The notes under the pieces: generated by a model
What the model saw: only the letters and a program-made list of their open reading frames with translations
The model's database searches: none
Told to the model about the DNA's origin: nothing
Position numbers and translations under genes: made by a program
Part shown: one piece after another, positions 1-10,004 of the stretch
Position numbering within the stretch: position 1 is the stretch's first letter
How the letters are laid out: each line of letters begins with the position of its first letter
DNA from: Bremia lactucae
Taxonomy: Eukaryota > Oomycota > Peronosporomycetes > Peronosporales > Peronosporaceae
Reading direction: 5' to 3'
Assembly: GCF_004359215.1 (NCBI RefSeq)
Contig: NC_090610.1
Location: forward strand, 10,658,391 to 10,722,390
DNA: 64,000 nt

Positions 1-510
1 ATGTTACACAGTCCCCGTTAAGTACACTTGGTGTACTTAAGGGGATGGTCAATTACTAAATAATAGTAATTAGACCCAACACTCGGGTGTGGTGCACATT
101 TGTGACCAACCCTTGTGGATGTGATGCACATGGGTGCATTCACATTATGAGGGATGACGGCTAGCGTCATCCGTTACGCGAGGTATCTGTAAAGATACGC
201 TCGCAATACATATTAAATGATATCTATAGAGATAACATTTTAATTGGTAAAAATAGGTATTTGTATTTAATTCTATTAAATATAAATCAGTCTGAAAATT
301 ACTACCTACTTGGTAAGTGCGCACGAGGAGACGGATTACCGCTCCCGTGACGACACTTTACCAGAGTTTTTAGTGTGTTGGGTGAGGTCGCTTGCGCGCC
401 CACCACAACTACCTCACTGCACGCAAGAGAAGCAGGTCAAACCGCTTCCTCGCTGTGCTAGGGTGTGTGCTTAAGTAGAGCGTGGCCGCATTACGACGTG
501 CGCGCCTACA
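1..510 (+). repeat. LTR of family LTR-L, 5' end cut by the window
   Basis: This stretch is the inverse of 11842-12372 and resembles 22023-22562. Those copies show that the LTR begins TGTAACGG about 26 bases before this window starts, and it ends GCCTACA at 510. The following bases (CCAAGAGGATATACC) are internal Gyp-B LTR sequence, so LTR-L sits inside the 3' LTR of B1. It may be a solo LTR or the right end of an element lying outside the window. No coding sequence of this family is seen anywhere here. Confidence 0.8.
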
Positions 511-680
511 CCAAGAGGATATACCTTAGAAAGGCTTCTATCTCTTACAGATCAATGCGCAAGCCTTAGGAAGGCACTTAACGCTTTAAGATCAAAAGGG
601 GAACTAAACTTTATTTAATTATTTTAATCTAAAAACCTTACCTTTGCTAATTAAAATAATAGATTTTGGCCGCCAGATTT
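511..680 (-). repeat. Truncated 3' LTR of B1
   Basis: This matches the reverse complement of the inner part of the B2 LTRs (24646-25119, 39007-39488), including the block with CCGCCAGATTTATATCT. One side is cut by the LTR-L insertion at 510/511. The other side is deleted, so the LTR runs straight into the antisense frame at about 681 and the polypurine tract is missing. Confidence 0.75.
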
Positions 681-1824
681 ATATCTGACGACACGTGACC
701 CTGAGTCCAACATTATTACGAATCCGCTCGATGAAGAGCAAGAGCAGATAATTCTCAAAGAGGAAAGAGCTCGTCGTCGAGCTGCCGAAATAGCGAAAGC
801 TAAGGCTCATAGTGAATATAGATTCACTCCGCTTAGTGCGGACGAGCGTCTCAAAGAGATAGCGGGTCATAGCTTGGCCATCTGGATCTCTGGTGACCCG
901 GCGAGGACGCCAGAGGAGATCGCTGCTCGCGACGCTCTTCATGAGCAATATCTTACGCCGAAGGTAATGACGCGAAGCCAGTATCTGACGCGTTTACGTG
1001 ATCAAGCCCGTGGGGCTTCGGTGACCTCCATGAGGGAAATTCCGACCGTGTTGAATCCAAACGAAACAAGAACTGAAAACGAATTCTCATTTGAGAAATG
1101 GGTTCACCGGGCCCGCAAGCTCCGTAATATCTGGAATATCAGAGAGTCTGCGGATAGAGGTGATGTTCGTTTGGAACGGAAGCTTCGCTTCGACTTTGCT
1201 AAACTTAAGGCCAAAGGCCAGTTAGGTTCGGCATTTATGCCACAAAACGAAGAAAGGCCAAGCCTATATTTCAGTACTTCGGTTGACCGTACAACCAAGG
1301 ATCGAAGCCGCTCTGAGGCTTTAGATCCACCTAATCCCACGTTTAGTGGTGGGAAGCGTCGTTTGACGCGAGTTGACCCTGAGCTTGTCGCTCAAAAACG
1401 TCATAGGCGTACGGGCAATCTTGCCGAAGAGGTACCTCGAACTCCCAAGAATTTTCAGAAGAGGGGTACCCTAGCCACTTCACCAGATACTGGTATTGAC
1501 CCTCACGACGATGTCGCTTTATAAGTTTCTCCACATGAAAGTGAAGGTTCCTTCGCGCATCAAGCAGCGCGGGAGGGGGCCGAAATTTCGGCGGAAGCAT
1601 TTGATGCTCTACGGCACGAGGTGCAACTTCTTTGTGAGGTCTTTGCTCGGGTTGAGAGCTCTTTTGAAGGGGTTCGGGACCGTCTTTCGACGCTGGAGCG
1701 TCAGCAGCCTCGTTTAAAGGGCCAGCTGGACATCCTGGTGACGATGCAGCAGCCTGCGGCACGACCGCCTGTCTCGGCGCAAGCGCCTTCAAGTTCACGT
1801 GCGAAGGGTTCCGATATGGCTTAA
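681..1824 (+). pseudogene. Antisense ORF of Gyp-B (asORF), copy B1
   Basis: One plus-strand frame is open from 655 (within the LTR remnant) to 1824 apart from a single TAA at 1522-1524. The product is charged and rich in Glu, Arg and Lys. Near its start it carries NIITNPLDEEQE, which recurs in copy B2 (38624-38950, minus). After the stop it continues in the same frame with an amphipathic stretch (FDALRHEVQLL...FEGVRDRLSTLE) that is also kept in B2 at 37796-38152 and looks like a coiled coil. It runs antisense to the chromodomain and linker of pol and stops next to the integrase C-terminus. The N-terminus was lost with the LTR deletion. I recognise no family. It could be an accessory element gene or, less likely, a long shadow frame. 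Confidence 0.5.
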
Positions 1825-2011
1825 GCAAGCCAACGTAAAAAACTGGGTGTGTACGCAGCTTGCTGGGAAGGTTTAGCGTATAAGCTAGGCCCTTCTTGGC
1901 CACGACCGTAAATTGTCCAATAAAGCGCGGGCGCAATTTGGTCATGAAGACCGCGGAAACCAAGTTGGAAGGTAGGTCTTTAGCGTTTAGTAAAACTCGG
2001 TCTCCGACCAT
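1343..2011 (-). pseudogene. Gyp-B B1 pol 3' end: integrase C-terminus and chromodomain
   Basis: An open frame of 222 codons. The N-terminal part has the integrase C-terminal signature (LRPRFIGQFTVV, then HPVFYVGLLKPYR). A Pro/Gln/Ala-rich linker follows, then a chromodomain with YLVKWLGYPSSENSWE, keeping the aromatic residues expected for methyl-lysine binding. Chromodomains of this kind direct chromoviral integration towards heterochromatin. The frame starts inside pol, so it is a 3' fragment of a polyprotein whose upstream part is broken. Confidence 0.85.
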
Positions 2012-2894
2012 ATATGAATTAATACGGCTTCTGCCTTTGGCATCTGCTTGTTCTTTTGCTTGTCTTGGCTATCAGCCATCGTATGTAAAGGCATGAACAG
2101 CGTTATTTTACGCAAATTCCACTACTGGGAGCATTGAGCTCCAGCGCTTTGGTATCTGAGCACACACGCTGCGGAAAACGTCTTCAATGACGCGATTAAC
2201 ACGTGCGGTTTGACAATCGGTCTGCGGGTGGTCCCCGCAGTGGACATATCCAATCTGGTGTGAAGCACTCAAAAAATGATTTCCAGAATTTACCCGAGAA
2301 ACGGGGATCCCGATCATAGACAATTGCCACTGGCAACCCATGTTGTCGTAACACGCGATCGATAAAAAGCTTAGCTGCACCCTCTCCATCAATGGAATCC
2401 GGCACGGCCGCTAAGAGAGCCATTTTGCTCAAAACGGTCAACAAAGACCACTATACCGGAGTTACCGGCTGAATCTTTCGGCAGTCCAAATACAAAATCC
2501 ATACTAACGGACTGTCAACACCCCATGGGTACGGCAGGCTTGCCACTGGCGTAGCAGCATGTGCCGAGGGTTTAACCCGTTGGCACGTTTCGCATGTGCG
2601 AACATATGTGCTGACGCATTTATAAATTTTGGGCCACCAATAACTCTGGCTGATAGAGCCGTAGGTCTTTTCTCTACCGAGATGACCAACAAGGACTGTA
2701 TCGTGTGCCTCATAGAGGATCCTGTACTTCAAATCCTCATCATGAGGAACAACGACACGCGGAGGGTCCGCGATGTCTGTGCAATAAAGCAACAGGTTGT
2801 TATCGATAGAAAATCGATGTAACCTTGCACGCAAACGTGCCGGTAATTTAATACCCGAATCCGAGTTCCTTAAGGTCGTAGCCGAGCTACACAC
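2012..2894 (-). pseudogene. Gyp-B B1 integrase zinc-binding and core region
   Basis: The fragment at 2451-2894 contains the HHCC zinc-binding region (YEAHDTVLVGHLGREKTYG ... VRTCETCQRVKP), typical of the integrase N-terminus in gypsy elements. The fragments at 2108-2444 carry pieces of the catalytic core (IVYDRDPRF, then VNRVIEDVFRSV). Frameshifts separate the pieces, so no complete D,D35E core is encoded. Confidence 0.85.
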
Positions 2895-4330
2895 TGCTCA
2901 TCCTTGGCGTAAGCCGAACGGATTAATTCAGGAATAGGTGACAAGATAGTCGTTAAATGAGAAACCTCACTATCCGGCCTGCGTGATAACGTATCGGCCA
3001 AAGAATTTTGCTTGCCGGGTTTATACTTCACCTCGAAGTTGTATTCCGCAAAAAAGGATAGCCATCGGGCCATTCTCTGTGAGAGATGGGGCGACTTAGT
3101 CGCCGTGCGTAAAAACGCGTGATCTGTATAAATCACAAACGGCTTAGAGCCGAGCGATGAACTCTGAATTTGACGAGAGCATACTTCATAGCAAGTAACT
3201 CTTTGTCATGAACTGAGTAGTTCTTTTCCGCAGCTTTAAGCCGTCTAGACTCAAACGCAATAATACGTTCATGCTCATTAACATCTATTTGTAACAGAGC
3301 ACTGCCAATGGCAAAATCTGATGCGCCACAGACGACACTGAAGGGCCAATATGGGTTTGGCAGTGTCAGAATCGGGGCATGGATAAGACAATCCTTAACT
3401 GCTCGAAAAGCATTTTTTTCGGTGCTAGTCCAGCACCAGTTTGTATCCTTTTTAAGGAGATTAGATAGTGGTCTAGCCATATCAGCGTAATTTTCGCTAT
3501 ATTTGTGTAAATAATTGGCGAGACCCAACCACTTACGCAAATCCTTTTGCTTTTTAGGAACCGGCCAATCTACTATGGCTTTTACCTTAGCGGGATCCGC
3601 TCTAAGGCCTCGCTTTCCAATGAAGCATCCAAAAAAAGGAATTTCGTCTGCGCCGAGAATGCATTTAGATGCATTGGCATACAATTTGTTTGTGCGCATG
3701 CACTCGAGCACTGCTCACAAATGGTCTAAATGGTTTTCCATATCCGACCGACCCTGCTCCGCACGACTGTGGACAAAGATGTCATCGAATTAAGTCTATG
3801 CGTAACCGCGATGAGGGCGGAACAGCTGCGTCACTAGACGATTAAATGTTGCCGGGGCGTTGGAAAGCCCTTGTGGCATAAACAACCGCTCCCATAACAT
3901 ACCGCTTGGGGTGCTAACCGCTGTAAGCGGGATATCGCTAGCTCGAATTAGCATTCGGTAGTAACCATCGACTAAGTTCAGTGTACTGTACATTGTACAT
4001 CCCACCATATTGTTCTGAAGAACATCCTTTCTAGGATTGGGGGTTTGTGCTGATGTAGTGGCAGCATTAAGCTTATTATAAGCATGTACAATGCGCCATT
4101 TACCATTTGGCTTTTTGACACAAAATGTCGGTGTGGAATGAGGAGATTTGCTCTCTCGTACCATTCCAGCCTCGTGATTAGCACGGAATCGTCAATGACG
4201 TCACACTGCTCCCTTGGTAAAGGCCATTGTCTTGTGACACAATATTTGGTTTCCGGAATAAAGTCAATTTCATGACGAAACCTCTATCCCGAGGTAAAAC
4301 AGATGGTGGGTTATTACTAAACACATCTTG
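2895..4330 (-). pseudogene. Gyp-B B1 reverse transcriptase and RNase H
   Basis: RT motifs run from RESKSPHSTPTFCVKK (about 4130) through STPSGMLWERLFMPQGL (about 3880) to the catalytic box, which reads stop-Thr-stop-Phe-Asp-Asp at 3780-3800, so the Tyr of YxDD is a TAA (3790-3792). The thumb and connection (GCFIGKRGLRADPAKVKA) follow. RNase H shows VVCGASDFAIG, where the first catalytic Asp of the usual CDASD is Gly. The TAA at the YxDD Tyr is shared with B2 at 35569-35571. Confidence 0.88.
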
Positions 4331-5110
4331 GAATTCCTTAATTAAGGAATAAAAGGGATCCGTAAGACCTTTAAGGACCGATGACCCACTTCGCGCACTA
4401 AGTGCAGCTTTTGTGTCATCCAGGACAGCTTCGTCGAGAAGTGACGATGATTTTAACTCAACCATAGGTCGAATGACCACCATTTCAGATAAGTCACCAG
4501 CTTTTAAGGCTCGACCGCACTCATCAATAGACATTTCGTCTAGCTTTAAAAGAGCATGTAACGAGGGGATTGCCGCAAGGCTAACTTCCCCCTCAATGTT
4601 ACCGGTTACGCTATTTACAAGCGTATGTACTTGCTCACTCGTATCACTTGGTGAGGGTATACACGCTTCGTGTCTACCCTGTCTTGGAGTGGAAACAATA
4701 CGCCTCTTAGAGGCCGGGACTTTCACGTCCCCAGGTTTTCCAGCCTGTATTAATTCTATACAAGACATATTGTCTAATTTGTCATCCGACAAGGAGTAAG
4801 GTAACTCAACTTCCTTGTTCAGCGAACGTTTACGTGTCGCTTCACGTGCATTAGGAGGTTTGACCCAAAATGCCCTGACGAACCGCCAATAGTGTCAGTG
4901 CTGACACTCAGTATGATTCCACCTCGGCCGATCATACTCGGTCGACTTAGACGTGCCACTCCAAGTATCTCAGGAATATTGCACCCTTGAGGTCCTGGCG
5001 AACCGACAATAGTGTCACTACTGACACTCAGTTTGGTGCCACCTCGGCCGACCACACTCGGCGGACTTAGACGGGCCACTCCACGTATCTCAGGGATATT
5101 GCACCCTTGA
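4331..5110 (-). pseudogene. Gyp-B B1 protease-RT linker with about 117-bp coding repeats
   Basis: The region between protease and RT has no enzyme motif. It encodes an acidic, hydrophilic spacer (including LLDEAVLDDTKAALSAR) that is conserved in B2. Its upstream part holds two imperfect tandem copies of roughly 117 bp (about 4868-4988 and 4989-5106), each containing a palindromic AGTGTCAGTRNTGACACT-like core. B2 carries related repeats and a further duplication. Confidence 0.6.
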
Positions 5111-5289
5111 TGATTCGGCCTTAGGCCAACAATGCTTTCAGCATTCAGTAAATCGTTAATAGAACGAGTGTCACTCGGAGTACGTGCCGTTCCACTTCCT
5201 TCTACTGAGTCGGGCTCAAAATTAATGTTTTAAACATCGACGTTTTTTTAACTCAGACATTCCAATGTCTAAAGCACTGACAGACTCAG

Positions 5290-5690
5290 TCAATGATCCG
5301 CGCCAGTAGCGCTTTTGTTGCCAAGCAAAGGTGGGTTCATGACTCCAAAACTTTGCTTGAAACATTCCGCGTGGCGCCTAAGGTCTTAGACCTCCAATCG
5401 ATCCATGGCTCACGGTGTTCTAACCAGGCCATACCAAGGATGAGATCATATCTCGAATCCAAATCAAGGACGAGACAGCGTTCCATACTGTCAAAGTCCA
5501 GAAACTTTATACCTAAGTTCAATGGAACTTTGGGAACAGTGACACGAGTCCCAGTCGCTAAGGGAACAGTGATTGTATCACCTTCACGCGCTCTAAGCGC
5601 CTCATCGTATTGCTGACTTCCTTCAAGGGAAAGGCGTCGACCATAATTGCAAGACGCTCCTGAGTCAATTAAAATTGATTACAGCTTATC
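5290..5690 (-). pseudogene. Gyp-B B1 retropepsin-like aspartic protease
   Basis: On the minus strand the sequence reads ILIDSGASCNY (about 5640-5680), so the catalytic DSG triplet is intact. A flap-like region (VPLATGTRVTVPKVPL) and the second hydrophobic box (YDLILGMAWLEHREPWIDW, about 5400-5450) follow. The enzyme would process Gag-Pol inside virus-like particles. The flanking frames are broken. Confidence 0.8.
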
Positions 5691-5738
5691 AAAGCCCTTT
5701 ACAGTCGCTTGAGCGACTAGCAAGCCAGGCTTGTACTC

Positions 5739-6822
5739 TCACCCCGTGCCATTGAGCACCGAGCTAATCGGGGCTAGGTTCTGTTTATTCTCACCTCCTT
5801 GAGGTTCAACAGAGCCTAGGCCTTCCCAGTAGGGCGCCCCGCACCTACTGGGTATCGACGTTTTCCCGCACCGTACCAGATCTCTGGAATAGGTCGGAGT
5901 TGGAGCTCTTTCGAGCTTTACGCGAATTTCGAAGAGGGCAGGCAGGGCGTAAATGTTTCGTGCTTCCGCACATATAACATCTACGGATGGTCTTATGCTG
6001 TTCCACAGCTTGAAGAGCCTCTTCTCCTTCCTCAACGAGTTCAAATCCATAGGCTCCGCTCCATTAGACAGAACCCATATGCTCGAAGAGCTTGGTCGGT
6101 AAACAGGCGTGCTAACGCGAGCAGACTTAAAGTCAAACTCGGCGCGTAGCGCTATGGCAACTGGCTCTTCGAACGTAGCCGTATGAGATCCGAACAATTC
6201 CGTCCGGGCAACGCCCTCATTGAGACCTCCCATAAAGATGGTCACTACAATCGCTTCTTGCACCGGGTCTTGATGCATAGATACCATGAGAGTTCTCAAC
6301 TCCTGGACAAAGTCCCCTAGGGTTCTTTTACCCTGTCGAGTCGCTAGGAGCCGTGCTCGCATGCGAAAAGCCTGACCAGGCGGTGTAAACATGCTAGTCA
6401 TTACTGTTTCAGCGAATCCCATGCGGGAATAGCGTCGTTAATGGACGTGTCGCACGATAGTGCCCATTCCATGGCTCCACCTCCAAGTTTGGAAATGGTC
6501 ATAGCCGCAGCCACCTTTTGCCGTTCTGTTAAGAACAAGGCGGAATCAATGGACATTTCCATCTGCTTAATCCAAAAAAAAAGATTTTTTCTCCCTCTTT
6601 TCCCTCAAATGTTTTCACATTTACAGTTAGACGGCGAGCCCTCGGCTCTATGTCAGGTACAGAGATGTACCGGGTTGGCATAGATGCCGCTAAATGGTCC
6701 TGTACCTGACCGATCAGGGAGGCTCCGTACCGCGTGAAGGCTTCAAGCCTTGCATGCAGGACCTCTGGTCCTTTGGAAATAATTAATTCCACGTGCTCAA
6801 GCCTTAGGAAGGCACCTAACAC
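5739..6822 (-). pseudogene. Gyp-B B1 gag fragments
   Basis: The pieces at 6529-6822 and 5739-6422 match the B2 gag (25180-25895 and 32949-33240), including [15 protein letters not shown] and LIGQVQDH. They carry the gypsy capsid-like segment (FRMRARLLATRQGKRTLGDFVQELRTL). The C-terminal zinc knuckle is degenerate. The first codons are lost in a deletion that joins gag directly to the 5' LTR. Confidence 0.8.
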
Positions 6823-7060
6823 TTTAAGTTCAAAAGGGGAACTGAACTTTATTTAATTATTTAAATCTAAAAACCTTACCCTAGCTAATTAAAATAATAG
6901 ATTTTGGCCGCCAGATTTATATCGGCGGCGACCACATATATTACCCATAATAAATGGGATTTGAGTAACTAGCTATTTTGAAATTAGATAAAAGGGTATT
7001 TTACCCATAAAGTAGATGTACCACAACAACGGTTCTCCAACCGATGTGTGCCCCACTACA
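6799..7060 (-). repeat. Truncated 5' LTR of B1
   Basis: This matches the reverse complement of the 5' part of the B2 LTRs. It starts (minus strand) TGTAGTGGGGCACAC at 7060 and holds the ATCGGTTGGAGAACCG and CCGCCAGAT blocks. It breaks off at the sequence AGGCTTGA and runs into gag. Both LTR and gag contain GGCTTG at the breakpoint in B2, which suggests a microhomology deletion of the LTR 3' half, primer site and leader. Confidence 0.8.
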
Positions 7061-7199
7061 TACTTAGTAAAAATCAAATTTAGGATAGGCGATACCCTAA
7101 GGAGTATACCAAAAATATCGGTTAGTAAAACTAATTTTTTTTTAGTCGTAATTTACCCTCATTCCTGACAAGTGGTAGCACTTGTTGGTCTTCCACTTG
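7061..7199. other. Unassigned stretch with a primer-site-like motif
   Basis: AT-rich sequence without a gene. TGGTAGCACTT at about 7172 equals the primer-binding motif of the other elements and follows an LTR-like CA end (CCTGACA), so this may be the edge of another decayed LTR. No matching LTR was found elsewhere in the window. Confidence 0.3.
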
Positions 7200-7332
7200 C
7201 TTCTCCGCCGTCCGCCCGCTTCTTCGCCGTCCTCTCTCTTCTTCGCCGTCCGCTCGCTTCTTCACCGTTCGCTCGCTTCTTCGCCGTTCGCTCGTTTCTT
7301 CGCCGTTCGCTCGCTTCTTCGCCGTTCGCGCT
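7200..7332. repeat. 19-bp minisatellite, seven units
   Basis: Seven head-to-tail copies of a 19-bp unit (consensus CTTCTTCGCCGTTCGCTCG), with substitutions concentrated in the outer units. Because 19 is not a multiple of 3, the frame shifts each unit. The open frames on both strands here (Arg/Lys/Glu-rich on the minus strand) are therefore repeat products and not evidence of a gene. Confidence 0.9.
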
Positions 7333-7744
7333 TCGTTGGACTGCACTGCGTCGGATTGCAAGGTACTGCTTGTAGCGTGAGAGAATCCGCTCGCAGCCAG
7401 TAACGTACTGCTTGTAGCGTGGGAATTTCCGCTCGCAGTCAACTGCTCCATTTCTTTGGAAGCGCTGCATAGCAGTTTTGAGTGTGTGGCAGTATCCACT
7501 GTAAATCTAAGCGTCTGGCAAATATAGGCGCTTAGTCTGTGTGAGGTTTGGTCCGGCTTGACTCGGTGAAATAGTTAATCCATCTGGGCAAAGGTTGAAT
7601 CTCTAACGCATTACGCCTGAGGGCTAAAGTAAGTCGTTGAGTTCTATAAGCAAGAAGAGAAAGGCTAATACTCAGATTCCATTCGACTTCAGTAAGGCTT
7701 TCCTCTTTGAGTACGGTGAGAAGTCTGCAAGACTGCGACATCAA
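7333..7744. other. No clear gene; short duplicated block
   Basis: Two near copies of a short block (GTACTGCTTGTAGCGTG...CCGCTCGCAG) lie at about 7363-7437. A 70-codon minus-strand frame (7532-7744) has no motif I recognise and no conserved context. I see no supported gene. Confidence 0.35.
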
Positions 7745-7868
7745 TGGATATAAAAGTAGATAATATTAAATAATAAATTTTGTATTTCTTTTTTACTTTC
7801 GTTTTATAGAAAATATCCTACATTATTCCTCTAAAATGAGATAGTATTGATGTAACGGGACACCCCGT
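7745..7868 (-). repeat. Gyp-A-like LTR fragment
   Basis: The reverse complement begins GGGGTGTCCCGTTACATCA and matches the start of the A1 LTR (13131 onward). Only about 120 bp of the 5' end of the LTR remains. Confidence 0.6.
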
Positions 7869-7879
7869 TTCATATGTAC

Positions 7880-7950
7880 CTACAAGTCACTGCGCAAGCC
7901 TTAGGAAAGCACTGAACGCTATAAAAAAAGGAACTGAACTTAGTATAGTT
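7880..7950 (-). repeat. Gyp-B-like LTR scrap
   Basis: CTGCGCAAGCCTTAGGAAAG and the following bases resemble the internal Gyp-B LTR block seen near 560-600 and 6800-6850 before diverging. It is too short to assign with certainty. From here to about 8235 I see no gene. Confidence 0.4.
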
Positions 7951-8235
7951 TATATGTAAGGAACATTACTCAAAGTATTACTAATATAGACGTTACTGTT
8001 GTAGATTAGAAACACCAAAACGCCTCATTTGAAGTCTCCCATAAATTGGTCAGGAATCACCGATAGTAATATTTGGGGGGTATTGTCCCTAGTGTGTACC
8101 ACACAACATTAACGATTATTTACCACAGTGCAGCCTGTCACTCCGACCACTATTGACACCGCGGGTTAAAACCCGTCTTCATTGCCTCATTGAGAACTGC
8201 GAGTGAACAGTTGAGCTCACGGTTGTTTTTTAGCT

Positions 8236-8445
8236 CTCTGCGTCACCACGACGATACCGCCCAACAAGTCACAAAGTAATCGTAGTTGTCTCGTAGGGAA
8301 AGTGGTCGTCGACTACAATAGCGACATCCCTTTCGAAGTAAAGGATGATATTCCCAAACCCACCACGCCTGAGCGTGAAAATGACTCTATTCAAGTACCA
8401 AGCATGTTTCTAAGACGTGGTGTCACCAATGCGTTCGCAGCGGGT
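8236..8445 (+). pseudogene. Possible host exon interrupted by a DNA transposon
   Basis: A plus-strand frame is open from about 8213, with a plausible splice acceptor (GTTTTTTAG) at about 8235. It encodes about 70 residues including VVVDYNSDIPFEVKDDIPKP and RRGVTNAF, then runs directly into the transposon-derived sequence at about 8446. There is no start codon and I do not recognise the family. It could equally be part of an unidentified retroelement. Confidence 0.3.
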
Positions 8446-9674
8446 TTTTGTCCTGACAAATACTAATATGTGCAGGTATTGTCAACAAACTATCAATAAC
8501 GATGCTCAAAAAAGCCGCAGGTTGACACTATTTATCTTGTATAACAGCCGTACACGTAGGTGGGATTTGTACTTCTTACTGCATACTCTTCTGCTTCCTT
8601 GGTGAGATCTTTCCGGTAAACGTCCATGTATCGGAAAACTTTTCGCGAGTTCCGACGTAGTTCGTCCAGTGAAACAACTGCCAAGGCAGCTGAACTGTTA
8701 CCAGTAATTTTCTAAGCTATAATCACAGTGTTTTCTGGCATTTCGCTTGGCGGCTCCCAAAAGTTTGCCATGAAGTTGAGCTCGCAGTGACATTTTGGGT
8801 AAAATATCACTTGATGGCCAGCGGCAACAATCAGCTCCTCTATCATTCCAACTTGCAGTTTGAAGTCCGATTGACTGGTCATAATTTTTCTGGCGCAGCA
8901 TGTTGTGCAATCCACAGGGTAAATTTGCAATGCGCCTTCAGGCCAGCTTCCCACAGTCCGCGACTTTCAATCCTTTTGCCTGACCACAAAGCGTTTCATC
9001 AAGATGATCATCAGCAAAAATCATTTCCTGAGAGACTCCGTTTCCCAACGTCGTTGCACGCATCTGTGGCTGCTTGCCTTCATTTAACAGATTCACTTTA
9101 CTGGCGAGAAGGGCATCGAGAGCAAAAGCAATGTGGCTAGTTGCATTTTCGAACGCAAAAAAAGCTTGATTGCCGGGAAATTGAGCCTCGAAGATAGGAA
9201 TAGCCAAGTCACTAACTTGTTTGCACAGTTTCTCCGGTGTCTACCATCCATCATGTTACATGCCAGCCAACACGATGGATGGTAGACACCGGCCGCAGCG
9301 TCAGGACGCTCAGCAGTCTTTTCTTCATCAAGTGATAACCGGCCGATGACGTGCAGAGGAAGTCGCTGACGTGAATGGCCCTTCCCTGCCCTTCTTTTGC
9401 AATGGTTGTTCACCGTCTAGCAAACAAAGATCCTTGAGTCCATCATGAGCTGCAAATGTTTTCTCATCATGAATTACCAAGATGAGCGGAGGGATGCCAT
9501 TAATAGGGGGCCGGGTGATTGCAGTGAACTTTGCATTGTTATCCTCAACTTCCTCTTTCCAGCAACAAACGGCATCCGTTCCTCAAGGTCATCCATTCTC
9601 CCCAATAAGTGCTGACGGTACGCAATGATATCTTTCCGCTTATGGCCGTCAATGTATATTCTTTTAGTCACTAT
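8446..9674 (-). pseudogene. DDE superfamily transposase pseudogene
   Basis: Broken minus-strand frames together resemble the DDE endonuclease family of fungal and oomycete DNA transposons. They contain YIDGHKRKDIIAYRQHLLGR (9474-9671), VIHDEKTFAAHDG (about 9420-9480), FFAFENATSH (about 9130-9170, where Asp of the usual FDNATSH is Glu), and VIFYPKCHCELNF (about 8770-8810). The usual Glu of the IEYFWG-like motif is missing after ELNF. A C-terminal Lys/Arg tail continues to about 8510. Two catalytic acids are lost, so it is inactive. A second C-terminal fragment lies at 39990-40215. The 5' end is cut by the Gyp-E LTR at 9675. Confidence 0.75.
9234..9292. repeat. Perfect foldback, 19-bp arms
   Basis: CCGGTGTCTACCATCCATC (9234-9252) is followed by a 21-base spacer and its exact reverse complement (9274-9292). 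It lies inside the transposase pseudogene and breaks its frame, so it is probably a local inverted duplication and not a transposon end. Confidence 0.9.
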
Positions 9675-9904
9675 TGTAACGGGGTGTATCGTTGCATGAA
9701 ATTAACACTTAAAGGTTGTTAATTAATATATTATCTAAGAGGTAGATAATATTTGGAGGATATTACTTTATATAGTAATATCCTGAATTCTTATCCATAA
9801 ATAGGTATAGGCCATTATGTCTATTTATTCCGCAGACTAATCAGCTGTAGAAGTAATCAAAGAGAGTTACAAGATAAGATAGAGATAAGAATTCATTTAC
9901 ATGT
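9675..9904 (+). repeat. Gyp-E LTR, cut by an assembly gap
   Basis: It starts TGTAACGGGGTGTATC and matches the E1 LTR (21341-21785, reverse strand) and the copy at 49637-50082 through the ACCTATTTATGGATAAG-containing block. It ends at the 100-N gap, so whether it is solo or attached to an element is unknown. Confidence 0.85.
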
Positions 9905-10004
9905 NNNNNNNNNNNNNNNNNNNNNNNNNNNNNNNNNNNNNNNNNNNNNNNNNNNNNNNNNNNNNNNNNNNNNNNNNNNNNNNNNNNNNNNNNNNNNNNN
10001 NNNN
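9905..10004. other. Assembly gap (100 N)
   Basis: A run of exactly 100 N, the usual placeholder for a gap of unknown size. It separates the Gyp-E LTR from the 3' end of the membrane-protein gene. Confidence 0.95.

Larger units (their letters stand above)
511..7060 (-). mobile_element. Gyp-B copy B1: decayed Ty3/gypsy element with chromodomain
   Basis: Reading the minus strand gives the order 5' LTR remnant, gag, aspartic protease, repeat-bearing linker, RT, RNase H, integrase, chromodomain, then a 3' LTR remnant. This is the Ty3/gypsy order (integrase after RNase H). Many stops and frameshifts show it is dead. It is collinear with B2 (24646-39488, plus strand), which supports the boundaries. 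The 5' LTR has lost its 3' half and the leader, and the 3' LTR has lost both ends. A long plus-strand frame (681-1824) lies antisense to the chromodomain region. Confidence 0.9.

Noticed and set aside
7200..7332. CRISPR-like array
   Set aside because: The units abut without spacers and the genome is eukaryotic.
7131..7499. 122- and 103-codon Arg/Lys/Glu-rich minus-strand frames as a gene
   Set aside because: They are produced by the 19-bp repeat, and several overlapping frames are open at once.
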